Assembly (NCBI GenBank): GCA_963650135.1 | Contig: CAVJLG010000025.1 | Coordinates: forward strand, 27,579-91,578 | DNA: 64,000 bases | DNA from: HGM13006 sp963650135 | Lineage (GTDB): Bacteria > Bacillota > Clostridia > Oscillospirales > Oscillospiraceae | Direction of reading: 5' to 3' | Shown here: piece after piece, positions 42,495 to 51,559 of the stretch | Layout of the letters: every line of letters starts with the position of its first letter | How positions within the stretch are numbered: position 1 is the stretch's first letter | Program-made: the position numbers and the translations under genes | Notes under the pieces: model-generated | Seen by the model: only the letters and a program-made list of their open reading frames with translations | Database searches by the model: none | Told to the model about the DNA's origin: nothing

Positions 42495-43223
42495 ATGAAC
42501 GTACTGACCGTCAATGATATTTCAAAGCGCTATGGCAAGCAGCAAGCCCTGGACCATGTATCCTTCACGCTGGAACCCGGACATATCTATGGCTTTGTGG
42601 GCAACAACGGTGCCGGAAAGACCACGCTGTTTCGGATTCTGGCCGGACTGGTCACCCCGAATTCCGGCAGCATTACGCTGCGGGACGCTTCCACCCCGAA
42701 GGAGCTCCGCGCCGCCCGGCGTAAGGTTGGCTTTTTACTCCCCCGAGAGAGCTTTTCCGAAGACTTGACCGCGCTGCAAAATCTCATGGCATTTCAGCGG
42801 CTTCGGGGTTATCACGACGAAAACGAGGCCATGACCCTGCTCACAAAAGTCGGCCTGGACGAAGATCATGCCCGTCGCTGGAAGCTGCAAAGTTTATCTA
42901 CAGGCGAGTTCCAGCGGGTCGCCATTGCCGCCGTACAGCTTGGTAATCCCGAGCTTCTGGTGCTGGACGAACCGCAAAACGGCCTGGACCCCGCCGCCGT
43001 CCATGAATTCCGCCAGCACATCCTCGCCATGCAGCAGGAGGGCATGACCATGATTCTCTCCAGCCACATTCTTTCGGAGCTATCCATGCTGGCAACGGAC
43101 TACATTTTCATTCACCACGGCAAAATTCTCAGCACCATGAGCAAGTCTACGCTGGATGAACAGCGCGGCAACAAGAGCCTGGAGGACTTTTTCCTGTCAA
43201 TGGTGGGCGGTGAGGGCGCATGA
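42495..43223 (+). CDS. ABC transporter ATP-binding protein (ABC-2/exporter type)
   Basis: A 242-residue ATPase: Walker A GNNGAGKTT, a signature reading LSTGEFQRVAIA instead of LSGGQ, Walker B ELLVLDEPQNGLDP, and SSHILSEL as H-loop. The sequence is of the class driving ABC-2 permeases (drug, lantibiotic or lipid export, or self-immunity) rather than importers. AGGAGG precedes the ATG. Its stop overlaps the ATG of the next gene. Confidence 0.93.
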   Translation: MNVLTVNDISKRYGKQQALDHVSFTLEPGHIYGFVGNNGAGKTTLFRILAGLVTPNSGSITLRDASTPKELRAARRKVGFLLPRESFSEDLTALQNLMAFQRLRGYHDENEAMTLLTKVGLDEDHARRWKLQSLSTGEFQRVAIAAVQLGNPELLVLDEPQNGLDPAAVHEFRQHILAMQQEGMTMILSSHILSELSMLATDYIFIHHGKILSTMSKSTLDEQRGNKSLEDFFLSMVGGEGA

Positions 43224-43972
43224 AGGCGCTGGTTTCCTATCACCTTGCGCTGGTTGTACGGAAGAAATCTCTATGGGGCATTCTTTGTTTGGTTGCTGTG
43301 TGCCAACTGCTGCTGGAAACGCAGGTCGTCCCCAACGCCGCCGTCCCGCCCGCAGATGCATGGATTTCCCGCTTTCTCCCGTCCAATGCTGCTCCGGAAT
43401 TTCTATTCCAGGTCTGCTTTGCCGGAAGTCAAATGGGTACAGGCGCTATCTTTCTGCTGCTGGGAGCGGCCATCGGCGGAACGGTGCTCTGCCCGGCGCT
43501 CCGTCCCGCGGATATGCTGCCCGTTACCGCCGCAGGCTACAGCCCCCGGCAGCAGAGCCGGTGCTGCATGCTGCTATCGCTCATTTTCTGCACCTTGAGC
43601 ATTCTCGCCATATTGGCCGGAGAGTTTCTCCTGCCGAATTCCGTTCTGATGCAAATGGCACGAACACGATCTACGCTGTTTTTCGGGTTAACGCTATACC
43701 GCATTGTTTGCTATCTTGGCTGCGCTGGACTTGGCTGGCTGCTATGCCGCCTATGCTTGCGCTGTGAGGTGCCACTGGTGTTGGGTTCGCTGTTTCTGAC
43801 CGCCGAAACGCTGCCGACACTGTCGAAAATTTGCGTGGTTCTCCCATCGGGCAGCATTTCGCCCCTGCTGTTCGGCACAACGCCCGAATTATCCATGATG
43901 CACGGCATATTGGAAAGTGCCGTAATTCTATTGCTCTGTTTTCTCCCAATTGGAAAGGAGGTTGCCTCATGA
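43220..43972 (+). CDS. ABC-2 type transporter membrane subunit (putative), second
   Basis: A 250-residue protein with about six membrane helices (for example LWGILCLVAVCQLLL near the start and ILESAVILLLCFLPI at the end). No named family is recognised. ATGA overlaps on both sides tie it to the ATPase upstream and to the solute-binding lipoprotein downstream, so these products are almost certainly made together. Confidence 0.7.
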   Translation: MKALVSYHLALVVRKKSLWGILCLVAVCQLLLETQVVPNAAVPPADAWISRFLPSNAAPEFLFQVCFAGSQMGTGAIFLLLGAAIGGTVLCPALRPADMLPVTAAGYSPRQQSRCCMLLSLIFCTLSILAILAGEFLLPNSVLMQMARTRSTLFFGLTLYRIVCYLGCAGLGWLLCRLCLRCEVPLVLGSLFLTAETLPTLSKICVVLPSGSISPLLFGTTPELSMMHGILESAVILLLCFLPIGKEVAS

Positions 43973-45558
43973 AACGATTTTCCCTGATGCTCCCACTGTT
44001 GTGCTTCATTCTGCTTTGCGGATGCGGCAGTGAGAAGGACGTGCCGGAGGCGATGCCCCATCAGGATTTCGCCTCAGATTCCACCGAAGTGCAAAACAAT
44101 GTATTCCGGTCTTCTCCCGCGCCGGTTTCCTATCCGTTGGAGGATGCACCCACGCTGACGCTGTACTATCCGCTGTCTGACGATTCACTTCCAGCCGGAG
44201 ATCAACAACTGCTTTCCGCTTGGGAGAACGCCACGGGAGTCACCATCCATGCCACCAGTATTCCCGCAGAGGAGTATCAAAATAATCTCATCACTTATAT
44301 ATCTGCTGGCGAAATACCGGATTTGATGCTCAGCGTCCCATCCTATATGATGACAGAGGATATCGACGCGCTGCTGGAGCTCAGTGATTTGGTTGCGGAA
44401 TACGCGCCTAACTATATCTCCGCAGTCAATGCACTGGACGGCGGGCCGCAATCCGTCGTCAATTCTGATGGCAAGCTTTTCTCCATGTGCGTTCTCATGG
44501 ACCATCCTGCCATTCTTTCGGGGTTTGGACTGGTGCTTCGTCAGGACTGGATGGAGGAATTGGGCGTTTCTGCCCCGGAAACCTACGACGATTATCATGA
44601 CCTACTGCTGGCTATAAAGGACACCTACCATCCCGACCAGCCCCTTCGCATTCCGGAAAGCGGTGTAACCGACTACAATAATTTCTGCGCCGGATTTGGC
44701 ATCTCCCTGGGCAGCCGAAGTGCCAACCATGGCTTCTATCAGGTGGATGGAACCGTCCATTATGGCCCCCTGGAGGAGGGCTTCACTCAATATCTCACCC
44801 TGCTGCACCAATGGTATCAGGAGGGGATTATCACCAGTAAGTTCCTGGATTTCACGGATTTCGGAAGCAACAGCTATCTCATTGAGCTGAGCACCGGAGA
44901 ATGCGGTGCGTTTTTCCTTCCTGTCACCGCCTATGACACCCTGGAGGGGATGTGCAGCTTTCCCATTACCCCCGGCATGGACCCGGTACAGAATTCCGGT
45001 GATACCACCCATCTTGCGCCCGGATGTGCTACCGTGGTCTGGGGTCCGGGATATTCCGTTTCCACCATGTGCGAAAGTCCCGAACTGGCGGTCATGGCCT
45101 TGGATTGGCTCTATACCCCCGAGGCCAGGACGCTTTCCGCCTATGGAACCGAGGGTATCAGCTATGAAATCGTAGATAATCAGCCCACCTTTACCGCGCT
45201 GGTGCGAGAAGATCCCAGCATTCAGCTGCCGAACTACACCGCCATGACGCTGGGCCCCTGCATTGCCCCGGAAATCGTTCCCTTACTGTCCGCCAGTGAT
45301 GCAATGGAGGTATGGAACCGCCAAAAGGACGATGCCGATATGATTCCCCAAGGTGTTCAAATGACCCAGGAGGACAGCGAAGAATACACGGCGCTGGCAG
45401 CGGATATTTCCACTTATATCGACGCTCTGATTCCCCAGTTTATCACCGGCGAGCGCCCGCTGAGTGACATTCCCGCTGCCCAGGAGAAAATCCGCAGTTG
45501 GGATGTAGACCGCTGCATAGAGCTGTGGCAGGAGGCGCTGGATCGCTACTATGCCTAA
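43969..45558 (+). CDS. Extracellular solute-binding lipoprotein co-transcribed with an ABC-2 transporter
   Basis: A 529-residue lipoprotein (MKRFSLMLPLLCFILLCGCG, lipobox LCGC) with the same family-1 SBP architecture as those at 35681, 49544 and 58181: NATGVTIHATSIPAEEYQN, VLRQDWMEELGVSAPETYDDYHDLL, a YQEGIITSKFLDF segment and the C-terminal PQFITGERPLSD and LWQEALDRYYA. Its ATG overlaps the stop of the transporter subunit before it. Binding proteins normally pair with importers, so its place in an ABC-2 operon is unusual; it might act as a ligand sensor or adaptor (inference). Confidence 0.88.
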   Translation: MKRFSLMLPLLCFILLCGCGSEKDVPEAMPHQDFASDSTEVQNNVFRSSPAPVSYPLEDAPTLTLYYPLSDDSLPAGDQQLLSAWENATGVTIHATSIPAEEYQNNLITYISAGEIPDLMLSVPSYMMTEDIDALLELSDLVAEYAPNYISAVNALDGGPQSVVNSDGKLFSMCVLMDHPAILSGFGLVLRQDWMEELGVSAPETYDDYHDLLLAIKDTYHPDQPLRIPESGVTDYNNFCAGFGISLGSRSANHGFYQVDGTVHYGPLEEGFTQYLTLLHQWYQEGIITSKFLDFTDFGSNSYLIELSTGECGAFFLPVTAYDTLEGMCSFPITPGMDPVQNSGDTTHLAPGCATVVWGPGYSVSTMCESPELAVMALDWLYTPEARTLSAYGTEGISYEIVDNQPTFTALVREDPSIQLPNYTAMTLGPCIAPEIVPLLSASDAMEVWNRQKDDADMIPQGVQMTQEDSEEYTALAADISTYIDALIPQFITGERPLSDIPAAQEKIRSWDVDRCIELWQEALDRYYA

Positions 45559-45569
45559 AACACACAAAA

Positions 45570-45607
45570 ACCGGGCTGCCGTAATCATACGACAGCCCGG
45601 AATTTTT
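45570..45607. terminator. Terminator between the ABC-2 operon and hppA (convergent)
   Basis: CCGGGCTG-C-CG pairs with CG-A-CAGCCCGG, then AATTTTT; the A-rich left flank also serves the minus strand. Confidence 0.87.
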
Positions 45608-45615
45608 CTGTGAAA

Positions 45616-47742
45616 TTACAGGAGGCCAATCAGGTTGAACGCCACAATCAGGCCGGAGAACACGATGGAAACGGTGGAAACCAGCTTGATGAGGATGTTC
45701 AGAGAAGGACCGGAAGTATCCTTGAAGGGATCGCCAACGGTATCGCCAACGACAGCTGCCTTGTGCTGCTCGCTGCCCTTGCCGCCGTGGTTGCCTCTCT
45801 CGATGTACTTCTTGGCGTTATCCCAAGCGCCGCCAGCGTTGGACATAAATACTGCCATAGCGAAGCCGGTAACGGATACGCCGCCCAGCAGGCCAACAAC
45901 GCCGGTGGGTCCGAGGATCAGACCGGTCACGATGGGAACGATGATTGCCAGCAGAGCAGGAACAACCATTTCCTTCAGAGCGCCCTTGGTGCACATGCCA
46001 ACGCAAGCCTGATAGTCGGGCTTTGCCTTGTACTCCATGATGCCGGGGATCTCCTTGAACTGACGGCGAACCTCAGTAACAATGGTCTGCGCAGCGGTCT
46101 GCACAGCGCCCATGGTGAATGCGGAGAACACGAAGGTCAGCATAGCGCCGATGAACAGGCCAACCAGAACGGTGGGGCTGGTCAGGGAGAAGTTCAGGAC
46201 CTCGGTGGTCTTGGCCTGAACGATGCTGACGTAGGAAACCAGCAGAGCCAGAGCGGTCAGGGAAGCGGAGCCGATGGCAAAGCCCTTACCGGTAGCAGCG
46301 GTGGTGTTGCCCAGGGAATCCAGCGCGTCGGTGCGGTCACGGACGAACTCGGGCAGCTCAGCCATCTCAGCGATGCCGCCAGCGTTATCAGCAACAGGAC
46401 CATAAGCGTCGGTTGCCAGGGTGATGCCCAGGGTGGAGAGCATGCCAACACCGGCAATGCCGATGCCGTACAGGCCCTGGTTGAATGCGGTGGTGAATGC
46501 ACCGGCATCGTCCACGATGGTCACGGAGCCGCCAGCTGCAAAGTAGGAAATCAGAACAGCAGCGCCGACGATCAGGATGGAGGAAGCGGTGGACTTCAGG
46601 CCCAGGGAGATACCGCCAATGATGATGGTAGCGGAACCGGTCTCGGAAGCTGCTGCCAGCTCCTGAGTGGGCTTGTAGGTGTCAGAGGTGTAATACTCGG
46701 TGAAGTAGCCGATGGCACAGCCGCCAACCAGGCCGCAGAGGATTGCAACGAAGATGCCCATGTTGCCCATGATGACATAGGTCAGGACAGCAGCGCAGAT
46801 TGCAGCCAGAACAGCAGCGGAATAGGTGCCGGTACGCAGGGTCTTCAGCAGGGACTTCTGGTCAGCGTCTTCCTTGGTCTTGACCATGAAGGAGCCGATC
46901 AGAGAGCACAGCATGCCGGTAACAGCAATCATCAGAGGCAGCAGCATGCCCTTGAAGCCATAGCCAGCGGTAGCGGACAGAGCGAAGGTAGCCAGGATAG
47001 AGCCAACATAGCTCTCATACAGGTCAGCGCCCATGCCAGCAACGTCGCCAACGTTATCGCCAACGTTATCAGCGATGGTCGCGGGGTTACGGGGGTCATC
47101 CTCGGGGATACCGGCCTCAACCTTACCAACCAGGTCAGCGCCAACGTCGGCAGCCTTGGTGTAGATACCGCCGCCAACACGAGCGAACAGAGCCATGAAG
47201 GAAGCGCCCATGCCGTTCATAACCATGATGTTGCCCAGCTCAAGGGGATCGGTGATACCGAACGCGAAGTGCAGGATGCAGAACCACATGGTAACGTCCA
47301 GCATGCCCAGGCCAACTACGGTGAAGCCCATGACGGAGCCGGAGGAGAATGCAACGCGCAGGCCCTTGTTCAGGCCCTCATAAGCAGCCTGAGCGGTACG
47401 CGCATTGGAGTTGGTAGCGATCTTCATGCCGATGAAACCAGCCAGCATGGAGAACACACCACCGGTGATGAATGCGAAGGGGGTAAACTTGGACAGCATC
47501 TCGCCGCCCGTGGCAAATGCCATAATGAGAAGGATAACGAACACAACGGCAAACACCTTGCCAACGGTCATGTACTGATGCTTCAGGTAAGCATTTGCAC
47601 CGTCCCGGATGGCCTGTGCGATTTCGACCATCTTGTCGTTACCTTCCGAGTGCTTCATGACGATGCCGCGCTGAATAAATGCGAAGATCAGTGCAACCAC
47701 AGCGCCGACGAAGCCCAGCAGAAACAGGTTTTCCAACAACAA
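45616..47742 (-). CDS. hppA: Membrane-bound ion-pumping pyrophosphatase
   Basis: A 708-residue protein with about 16 helices that couples pyrophosphate hydrolysis to H+ and/or Na+ export. The catalytic blocks are DVGADLVGKVEAGIPEDDPR, quoted as GADLVGKVEAGIPEDDPRN, and IADNVGDNVGDVAGMGADL. The GNTTAATGKGFAIGSA segment has Ala where K+-independent enzymes have Lys, so a K+-dependent enzyme is expected (family knowledge). Three consecutive TTG codons are possible starts; the second, 7 bases after AAGGAG, is best placed, and the coordinate given is the first. It supplies energy conservation typical of fermenting Clostridia. Confidence 0.96.
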   Translation of the reverse strand: MLLENLFLLGFVGAVVALIFAFIQRGIVMKHSEGNDKMVEIAQAIRDGANAYLKHQYMTVGKVFAVVFVILLIMAFATGGEMLSKFTPFAFITGGVFSMLAGFIGMKIATNSNARTAQAAYEGLNKGLRVAFSSGSVMGFTVVGLGMLDVTMWFCILHFAFGITDPLELGNIMVMNGMGASFMALFARVGGGIYTKAADVGADLVGKVEAGIPEDDPRNPATIADNVGDNVGDVAGMGADLYESYVGSILATFALSATAGYGFKGMLLPLMIAVTGMLCSLIGSFMVKTKEDADQKSLLKTLRTGTYSAAVLAAICAAVLTYVIMGNMGIFVAILCGLVGGCAIGYFTEYYTSDTYKPTQELAAASETGSATIIIGGISLGLKSTASSILIVGAAVLISYFAAGGSVTIVDDAGAFTTAFNQGLYGIGIAGVGMLSTLGITLATDAYGPVADNAGGIAEMAELPEFVRDRTDALDSLGNTTAATGKGFAIGSASLTALALLVSYVSIVQAKTTEVLNFSLTSPTVLVGLFIGAMLTFVFSAFTMGAVQTAAQTIVTEVRRQFKEIPGIMEYKAKPDYQACVGMCTKGALKEMVVPALLAIIVPIVTGLILGPTGVVGLLGGVSVTGFAMAVFMSNAGGAWDNAKKYIERGNHGGKGSEQHKAAVVGDTVGDPFKDTSGPSLNILIKLVSTVSIVFSGLIVAFNLIGLL

Positions 47743-47773
47743 ACAACTCCTTACTTTTAATTATTGCCCACCT

Positions 47774-47802
47774 ATTCTACCAGCATCTTTGAGGGATTGC
47801 AA
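47774..47802 (-). promoter_or_regulatory. hppA promoter
   Basis: On the minus strand TTGCAA, 17-base spacer, TAGAAT, 32 bases before the start. Confidence 0.65.
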
Positions 47803-47948
47803 TAGTTTCCGAAGGATTTTTCTCAAAACCGGCGAACCATCCAATTCTGACCCAAAAAGACGCATGGAAATTCGGCTTTGGAGGCAATATGACCAGCTTT
47901 ATTTTTCGTTTCTCCGGCGAAAAATCCCCTGGGGATTCCGTTTTTCTC

Positions 47949-47977
47949 TTGTATTTTTCTGCGAAATGGCATATAGT
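47949..47977 (+). promoter_or_regulatory. Promoter of the small basic protein gene
   Basis: TTGTAT, 17-base spacer, TATAGT, 49 bases before the ATG at 48027. Confidence 0.5.
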
Positions 47978-48026
47978 CAATGCGATATGGTATTCACATT
48001 TCACATATAAAAGGAGGTCATCCGTC

Positions 48027-48266
48027 ATGTCTGCAAGCATCCAGGAAATTTCGCTGACAAACGTAACCGAGCAAACCGGCTTTCGCGGCAGAAAGCGGAC
48101 CACCGAAGAAGCGATCTGCCTCAAAACCGCCCGCGGCAATATTTATCTCAAAAAGAGCGCCGTAGAGGGCGCGGGCAACAGCTGGAAGCTGCTGCTTCGG
48201 CGACTTGAAAATCTTGCTGCGGAAAAGCAGATTCCCTTTGCCGACCTTCGTAACTCCGCCGTATAA
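48027..48266 (+). CDS. Small basic protein, unknown function
   Basis: A 79-residue soluble protein. AGGAGG lies 9 bases before the ATG at 48027; upstream in-frame codons lack a site. The N-terminal part is beta-like (EEAICLKTARGNIYLKKSAV), the C-terminal part a basic amphipathic helix (WKLLLRRLENLAAEKQ). No cysteine cluster, membrane helix or known motif is present. It lies 79 bases upstream of the carboxypeptidase gene on the same strand. I do not recognise the family. Confidence 0.6.
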   Translation: MSASIQEISLTNVTEQTGFRGRKRTTEEAICLKTARGNIYLKKSAVEGAGNSWKLLLRRLENLAAEKQIPFADLRNSAV

Positions 48267-48345
48267 AAAACTTTCCAGATATTCATAGATTCTGCAACTT
48301 TTTGCCGCGATACTGCGTTCTTAATAGCGAAGGGGGGCATTTTCT

Positions 48346-49386
48346 ATGAATGCCGGTTATTCTAAACACGCTCCAGATTCCGTTTACGCCCGCTATGCCG
48401 CAACCCAACTCAGGCGGCAGAAGCAGCGGCGCAGATTGCAGCGAATTTCGATGGTGCTGCTGCTTTCATTGGCGGGCTTTTTGCTGATTGCCGCACGGCC
48501 TTGGCGCCATTCCGGCGCCGCAGACAGCACGGGCTCTACAGACTTTGGCTTTGGCCGCACCGCTGTGCAAGCCTCTTCTGCGCCGTCCCCTGTGGCTTCT
48601 GTCCCGGGGCTTACCGCTTATTCCGCAAACGAAGACGATTTGGCCCTGGGTCTACTCAATCTGGTTTCCAATGCTTATCCCTGCACCTTTCCCCCGGGCC
48701 TAGAGCTTGTAAACGTCTTTACATCCGGCAACGGCAGCTTTTCCGTGCGGGAAACTGATATTATGATAAGGCAGGACGTGATGGAGCCGCTGAATCAGCT
48801 CTGCGCTGCCCTCCAAAGCGCCACCGGCAACAACGATCTGCTGGTTTGCGCCGGATATCGCTCCCAGGAAGAGCAGCAGGCGCTGTGGGATAATGCCCTT
48901 TCCAATCATGGCATTGAATACACCCGGCAATACTTCTCTCAGCCCGGCTCCAGCGAGCATCATACCGGTTTGGCCGTGGACTTTGCTTTTTACCAGGTAG
49001 ACCAGCAGCGCTCCTATGAATTTGACGGCTCCGGTGACAGCCAGTGGATGCTCGAGCACTGTTGGGAATACGGTTTTGTCCAGCGCTATCCCCTGAGCAA
49101 GGTGGATATCACCGGCATCAGTGAAGAGGCCTGGCACTTTCGCTATGTGGGCCAGCCCCATGCCACACTGATGCACCAGAAGGATCTCTGTCTGGAGGAA
49201 TACATTGCCCTGCTGCAAGCCTATCCCTGGGACGGCGAACACCTGGTAGAAACAGTCGCAGGCACGGAATATGAAATATGGTATTGCCCCGCCGACAACA
49301 TCCAGGTTCCCATGCAAGGTACTTATACCCTCTCCGGCGATCACCAGGGCGGCTGTATTGTCACCGCCGTCCGCGCCCAATCTTAG
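48346..49386 (+). CDS. M15 family D-alanyl-D-alanine carboxypeptidase (VanY-like)
   Basis: A 346-residue membrane-anchored enzyme: a cytoplasmic basic stretch, one signal-anchor helix (about residues 35-50, MVLLLSLAGFLLIAA), then an outside linker and the M15 zinc domain. Motifs: LLVCAGYRSQEEQ, PGSSEHHTGLAVDF (metal His and Asp) and EEAWHFRYVG (catalytic Glu and metal His). The family trims the terminal D-Ala of peptidoglycan stem peptides. No van resistance genes are nearby, so a housekeeping role is most likely. Confidence 0.92.
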   Translation: MNAGYSKHAPDSVYARYAATQLRRQKQRRRLQRISMVLLLSLAGFLLIAARPWRHSGAADSTGSTDFGFGRTAVQASSAPSPVASVPGLTAYSANEDDLALGLLNLVSNAYPCTFPPGLELVNVFTSGNGSFSVRETDIMIRQDVMEPLNQLCAALQSATGNNDLLVCAGYRSQEEQQALWDNALSNHGIEYTRQYFSQPGSSEHHTGLAVDFAFYQVDQQRSYEFDGSGDSQWMLEHCWEYGFVQRYPLSKVDITGISEEAWHFRYVGQPHATLMHQKDLCLEEYIALLQAYPWDGEHLVETVAGTEYEIWYCPADNIQVPMQGTYTLSGDHQGGCIVTAVRAQS

Positions 49387-49461
49387 CCTTCACATTCTTA
49401 CCCGGTATTTCAATTTCTAACTCTTTTTCATTTTTGATACTTCATAGAATTTTATTGAATC

Positions 49462-49490
49462 TTGCTCCGAACTTCAAAAATTCGTATACT
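49462..49490 (+). promoter_or_regulatory. Promoter of the solute-binding protein gene at 49544
   Basis: TTGCTC, 17-base spacer, TATACT, 53 bases before the start. Confidence 0.7.
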
Positions 49491-49543
49491 GAATATGAAA
49501 GGATCTGTCATCCGTTCTATTCTGAAGTAAAGGAGATATGCGA

Positions 49544-51352
49544 ATGAAAAAGAAGTTTCTTGCTACGCTTCTGGTTCTGGCCATGCTGACTGCGCTGTTT
49601 ACCGCTTGCGGTAGTCCGGCTGCATCCTCCGCCGCACCGGCAGAGTCTTCTCAGTCTGAAGAAGCATCGCCCGCCCAGGACAAAGCACCTTCGGAACAAG
49701 CCCCGGCCGCAGAAGCGTCCGCACCGGAAGCATCCAGTGCAGAAGATGCCGCTCCTACCGCCTGGCCCGCCAATCCCCTGGGCAATGTTGACCTGCCCCT
49801 GACCGACGACCCTGTCACCGTGACCATGTGGATGGGCGTCAACCCCAACGTGCTGAAAATTACCGAGGACATCGGCAATGACTGCGCACTTTGGAACGAG
49901 CTGGCCACCCGCACCGGCGTAAAGCTGGAGTTTACCGTTGTAAACCCCGACACCGAATCCGAAAAGTTTAATCTGATGGTTGCATCCAATGATCTCTCCG
50001 ACATCATCTCCAACGCCACCACCCTGTATACCAATGGCGGCGAGGCAGCGGTTGCCGACGAGATTCTCATTGACCATCTGCCCTATCTCACCGAAGAGCT
50101 GACCCCCCAGATCTGCAAGCTCATGGAGGAATACCCCGACGCCGTCCCCGAGGCACTCACCGAAAGCGGCTGGCTGGCCGGTATGCCCCAGCTGAGCATG
50201 CAGACCGAAACCACCCAGACCTTTGGCCCCATGATCCGCAAGGATTGGCTGGACGAGTTGGGCCTGGATATTCCTGAAACTTACGACGAGCTCCACGACG
50301 TTCTGGTTGCCTTCAAAGAAAAGAAGGGCGCCGACGCGCCGCTGCTGCTGAACTATGCCGCTACCGGTATCAATAACGGTCTGGTAGAGGGCTATGGCAT
50401 CTTCGGTCTGGTGGCCGACGCTGCTATGAGCGAGCCCTATTATCAGGTAGACGATACCGTTATGTACGGCCCCATTCAGCCCGAGTTCAAAGAGTATCTG
50501 ACCATGATCCATGATTGGTATCAGGAAGGCCTCATCTGGCAGGACTTCATGTCCTACACCGACTTCCAGAACCCGCCCTCTGACGTGATTCTGGCAGGCC
50601 GTGCCGGTGTGTTCTATGCCGAGGTCACCTTCATCGCCACCCTGGAAGACGCCTCCAACACCGAGGGCTTTGAGCTGGTGGCAATCCCCGACTTCGTTCA
50701 GAAGTCCGGCGATACCATTCCCTTCAAGGAAGAGCGCGCCTATGCCGCCTCTACCCCCTGGTCCATCTCCACCCAGTGCGAGTGCCCTGAGCTGCTGATG
50801 CAGTGGTGCAACTATATGTACACCGATGAAGGCGCACTGCTGTGCAACTACGGCATCGAGAGTGAAAGCTTTGAATACAACGAGAACCATGTTCCCGTAT
50901 TCACTGATCTGGTTCTGAACAACCCTGACATGTCCACCACCGTAGCACTGTTTATGTACTGCCTGGATCGCGGCCCCTTCTATCGTGACGAGACTCGTGA
51001 GCAGTCTGGCTATACCCAGGCCCAGAAGGACGCAAGCGGCATTTGGCAGAGCAACATGACCGTAGGCCGTGGCATCGGCAGCACCGCCCTCAATACCGAG
51101 GAGTCCTCCGAGGTCAACCAGTTCTATGGCGATATCAAAACCTATATCGAGCAGTCCGTGCTGGAGTTCATCATCGGCAACCGCGATCTTGCAGAGTTCG
51201 ACGAGTATGTCTCCCACATTGAGGGCATGGGCATCGACAAGGTAACCACCTGCTATCAGGACGCTTATCAGCGCTATCTCAACGGCGAAGTAGCGGCACA
51301 GCCCGCCGGCGATCCCGGTCCTCCGCCGGATGACGCGCCCCCTCCCGGCTAA
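49544..51352 (+). CDS. Extracellular solute-binding lipoprotein (family 1, LipO-like), orphan
   Basis: A 602-residue lipoprotein (MKKKFLATLLVLAMLTALFTACG, lipobox FTAC). The second ATG is used because AGGAG is 9 bases before it. After an Ala/Ser/Pro/Glu linker the SBP fold follows (RTGVKLEFTVVNPD, MIRKDWLDELGLDIPETYDEL, MIHDWYQEGLIWQDFM). The C-terminus has the shared FIIGNRDLAEFDEY and YQDAYQRYL motif and then an extra Pro/Asp/Gly tail (DPGPPPDDAPPPG) absent from its three paralogs. It is flanked by its own promoter and terminator with no transporter genes. Confidence 0.88.
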   Translation: MKKKFLATLLVLAMLTALFTACGSPAASSAAPAESSQSEEASPAQDKAPSEQAPAAEASAPEASSAEDAAPTAWPANPLGNVDLPLTDDPVTVTMWMGVNPNVLKITEDIGNDCALWNELATRTGVKLEFTVVNPDTESEKFNLMVASNDLSDIISNATTLYTNGGEAAVADEILIDHLPYLTEELTPQICKLMEEYPDAVPEALTESGWLAGMPQLSMQTETTQTFGPMIRKDWLDELGLDIPETYDELHDVLVAFKEKKGADAPLLLNYAATGINNGLVEGYGIFGLVADAAMSEPYYQVDDTVMYGPIQPEFKEYLTMIHDWYQEGLIWQDFMSYTDFQNPPSDVILAGRAGVFYAEVTFIATLEDASNTEGFELVAIPDFVQKSGDTIPFKEERAYAASTPWSISTQCECPELLMQWCNYMYTDEGALLCNYGIESESFEYNENHVPVFTDLVLNNPDMSTTVALFMYCLDRGPFYRDETREQSGYTQAQKDASGIWQSNMTVGRGIGSTALNTEESSEVNQFYGDIKTYIEQSVLEFIIGNRDLAEFDEYVSHIEGMGIDKVTTCYQDAYQRYLNGEVAAQPAGDPGPPPDDAPPPG

Positions 51353-51385
51353 TTGAACATCGATCCGTTTTGGATCCTCCTCTAC

Positions 51386-51420
51386 GCCCCGAACCAGGAC
51401 AGGCTGGTTCGGGGCATTTT
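51386..51420 (+). terminator. Terminator after the solute-binding protein gene
   Basis: A perfect 11-bp stem CCCCGAACCAG/CTGGTTCGGGG, then CATTTT. Confidence 0.85.
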
Positions 51421-51434
51421 CTCCCCTGTTTTGC

Positions 51435-51463
51435 TTGACCGCCCCCTGAAATTTCAGTACAAT
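51435..51463 (+). promoter_or_regulatory. Promoter of the M14 carboxypeptidase gene
   Basis: TTGACC, 17-base spacer, TACAAT, 96 bases before the ATG. Confidence 0.7.
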
Positions 51464-51559
51464 AGGCTTGTCTAAGATGTTTCAAATTTTATGCAACGGC
51501 TGGCCATTTTTCCGCGTCTTATTATATGAAAGCGAAAAACAAGGAAAGAGAGGAAAATC

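Noticed and set aside
45610..47760. A 716-codon open frame antisense to hppA
   Set aside because: Composition is an artefact of the biased hppA codons; hppA itself has all catalytic motifs, a promoter and a terminator.
48346..49386. Vancomycin-resistance locus because of the VanY-like enzyme
   Set aside because: No vanR/S, vanH, ligase or vanX homolog lies nearby; D,D-carboxypeptidases of this type are common in ordinary wall metabolism.
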